From positions 62,001 to 126,000 of the forward strand of contig NZ_JAHCAQ010000003.1 of the NCBI RefSeq assembly GCF_019634845.1: a stretch of DNA of 64,000 bases. The letters run 5' to 3'. Under the pieces are notes generated by a model. The model was not told where the DNA came from and made no database searches. It was given only the letters and a program-made list of their open reading frames with translations. The position numbers and the translations under genes are program-made. Shown piece after piece: positions 63,732 through 64,000 of this stretch. The first letter of the stretch is position 1. Each line of letters opens with the position of its first letter. Origin of the DNA: Dokdonella sp. (GTDB lineage Bacteria; Pseudomonadota; Gammaproteobacteria; Xanthomonadales; Rhodanobacteraceae).

Positions 63732-64000
63732 GTTGGCCTCGTTGTGTCTGTTGTCGAATGTCCATCGCCGCCCGTGCGGCGCGACGAGGCGCCGCTGCGC
63801 GGGCGAGGAGACTTGGGTTGGACGCGCGATCGGCGTCCGGGTTCGCGGCGCGGTCAGCCACGCTTCAGCGCGTCGGCTGGCTGGCGCCGCTCAATGCCTG
63901 GCGGCAGCCGGGTCGCCGTCGTGCCGAGCCGCTGGCGCCAGCAACAGGACCGACGGCGCGGTCGCGGTCGGCTGTGCGGGGCGGCCACAGGCCGCACCGC
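63732..64000. other. Window end: no complete gene; possible 3' end of an upstream gene
   Basis: On the minus strand an open frame runs from the window edge to a stop at 63891-63893, reading ...PSVLLLAPAARHDGDPAAAR. It could be the C-terminus of the gene preceding the protease (rseA or rseB position in related genomes), but 35 residues are too few to decide. The rest shows nothing recognisable. Confidence 0.3.

Overview
The window is high-GC chromosomal DNA of a gammaproteobacterium, most likely a member of the Lysobacterales/Xanthomonadales (inference). The basis is gene order and content: degQ/mucD-lepA-lepB-DUF4845-rnc-era-recO, ffs beside dnaX-ybaB-recR, a KDO kinase (kdkA), S-methyl-5'-thioinosine phosphorylase, and a stand-alone REC-HPt protein next to recO. 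No 16S or marker comparison was possible.

Region 1 (1-26250) is a moxR ATPase gene cut in two by a complete Tn3-family transposon of 25,479 bp (154-25632). The transposon has 34-bp terminal inverted repeats (33/34 identical) and a 5-bp target duplication (TTGCT). Removing it and one TTGCT restores the moxR reading frame exactly through its Walker B motif. The element is Tn4651-like: a large DDE transposase (tnpA), a tyrosine recombinase (tnpS), a KfrA-like coiled-coil DNA-binding protein (tnpT) and a recombinase core site with 11-bp arms. Its cargo is almost entirely metal and metalloid resistance. It holds merR/merT/merP plus a GDCCVxC protein but no merA; a CadR/PbrR-type regulator with a small CDF transporter; czcI-like, czcCBA, two PII-like proteins and czcD; arsR-arsC-acr3; a single integron gene cassette with an intact attC but no integrase; and a cusCBAF-type copper/silver efflux operon with a Cys-rich secreted protein. 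The cadR stop overlaps the tnpS start by four bases, so the regulator and the transposition genes form one apparent operon.

Region 2 (25633-31500) continues the broken moxR operon with a DUF58 protein, a TgpA-type transglutaminase and an Slp-like lipoprotein. Then come hinT-like, recR and ybaB, followed by dnaX, SRP RNA (ffs) and tRNA-Ser(GGA).

Region 3 (33902-38388) is a tight five-gene minus-strand operon: a TIM-barrel isomerase (EboE-like), a divergent LuxS, a sugar-phosphate cyclase (AroB/EEVS/EboD-like), UbiG and a UbiA-family prenyltransferase (EboC-like). It resembles the ebo metabolite-traffic cluster with two extra genes and is the best candidate for an undescribed pathway.

Region 4 (38591-42550) holds an MBL hydrolase, kdkA, a heptosyltransferase, a DUF6165 gene and tRNA-Ser(CGA). 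The tRNA is preceded by a tandem array whose ~149-bp units each carry the first ~22 nt of the tRNA gene.

Region 5 (42550-64000) is housekeeping: an S10 peptidase, an ECF sigma factor with a probable anti-sigma partner, yigZ, an MsbA-type ABC exporter, a cold-shock protein, purine salvage (mtnP, hpt), nagZ, rlmD, a ydbH/ydbL pair, a REC-HPt protein, recO, era, rnc, DUF4845, lepB, lepA and a DegQ/MucD protease.
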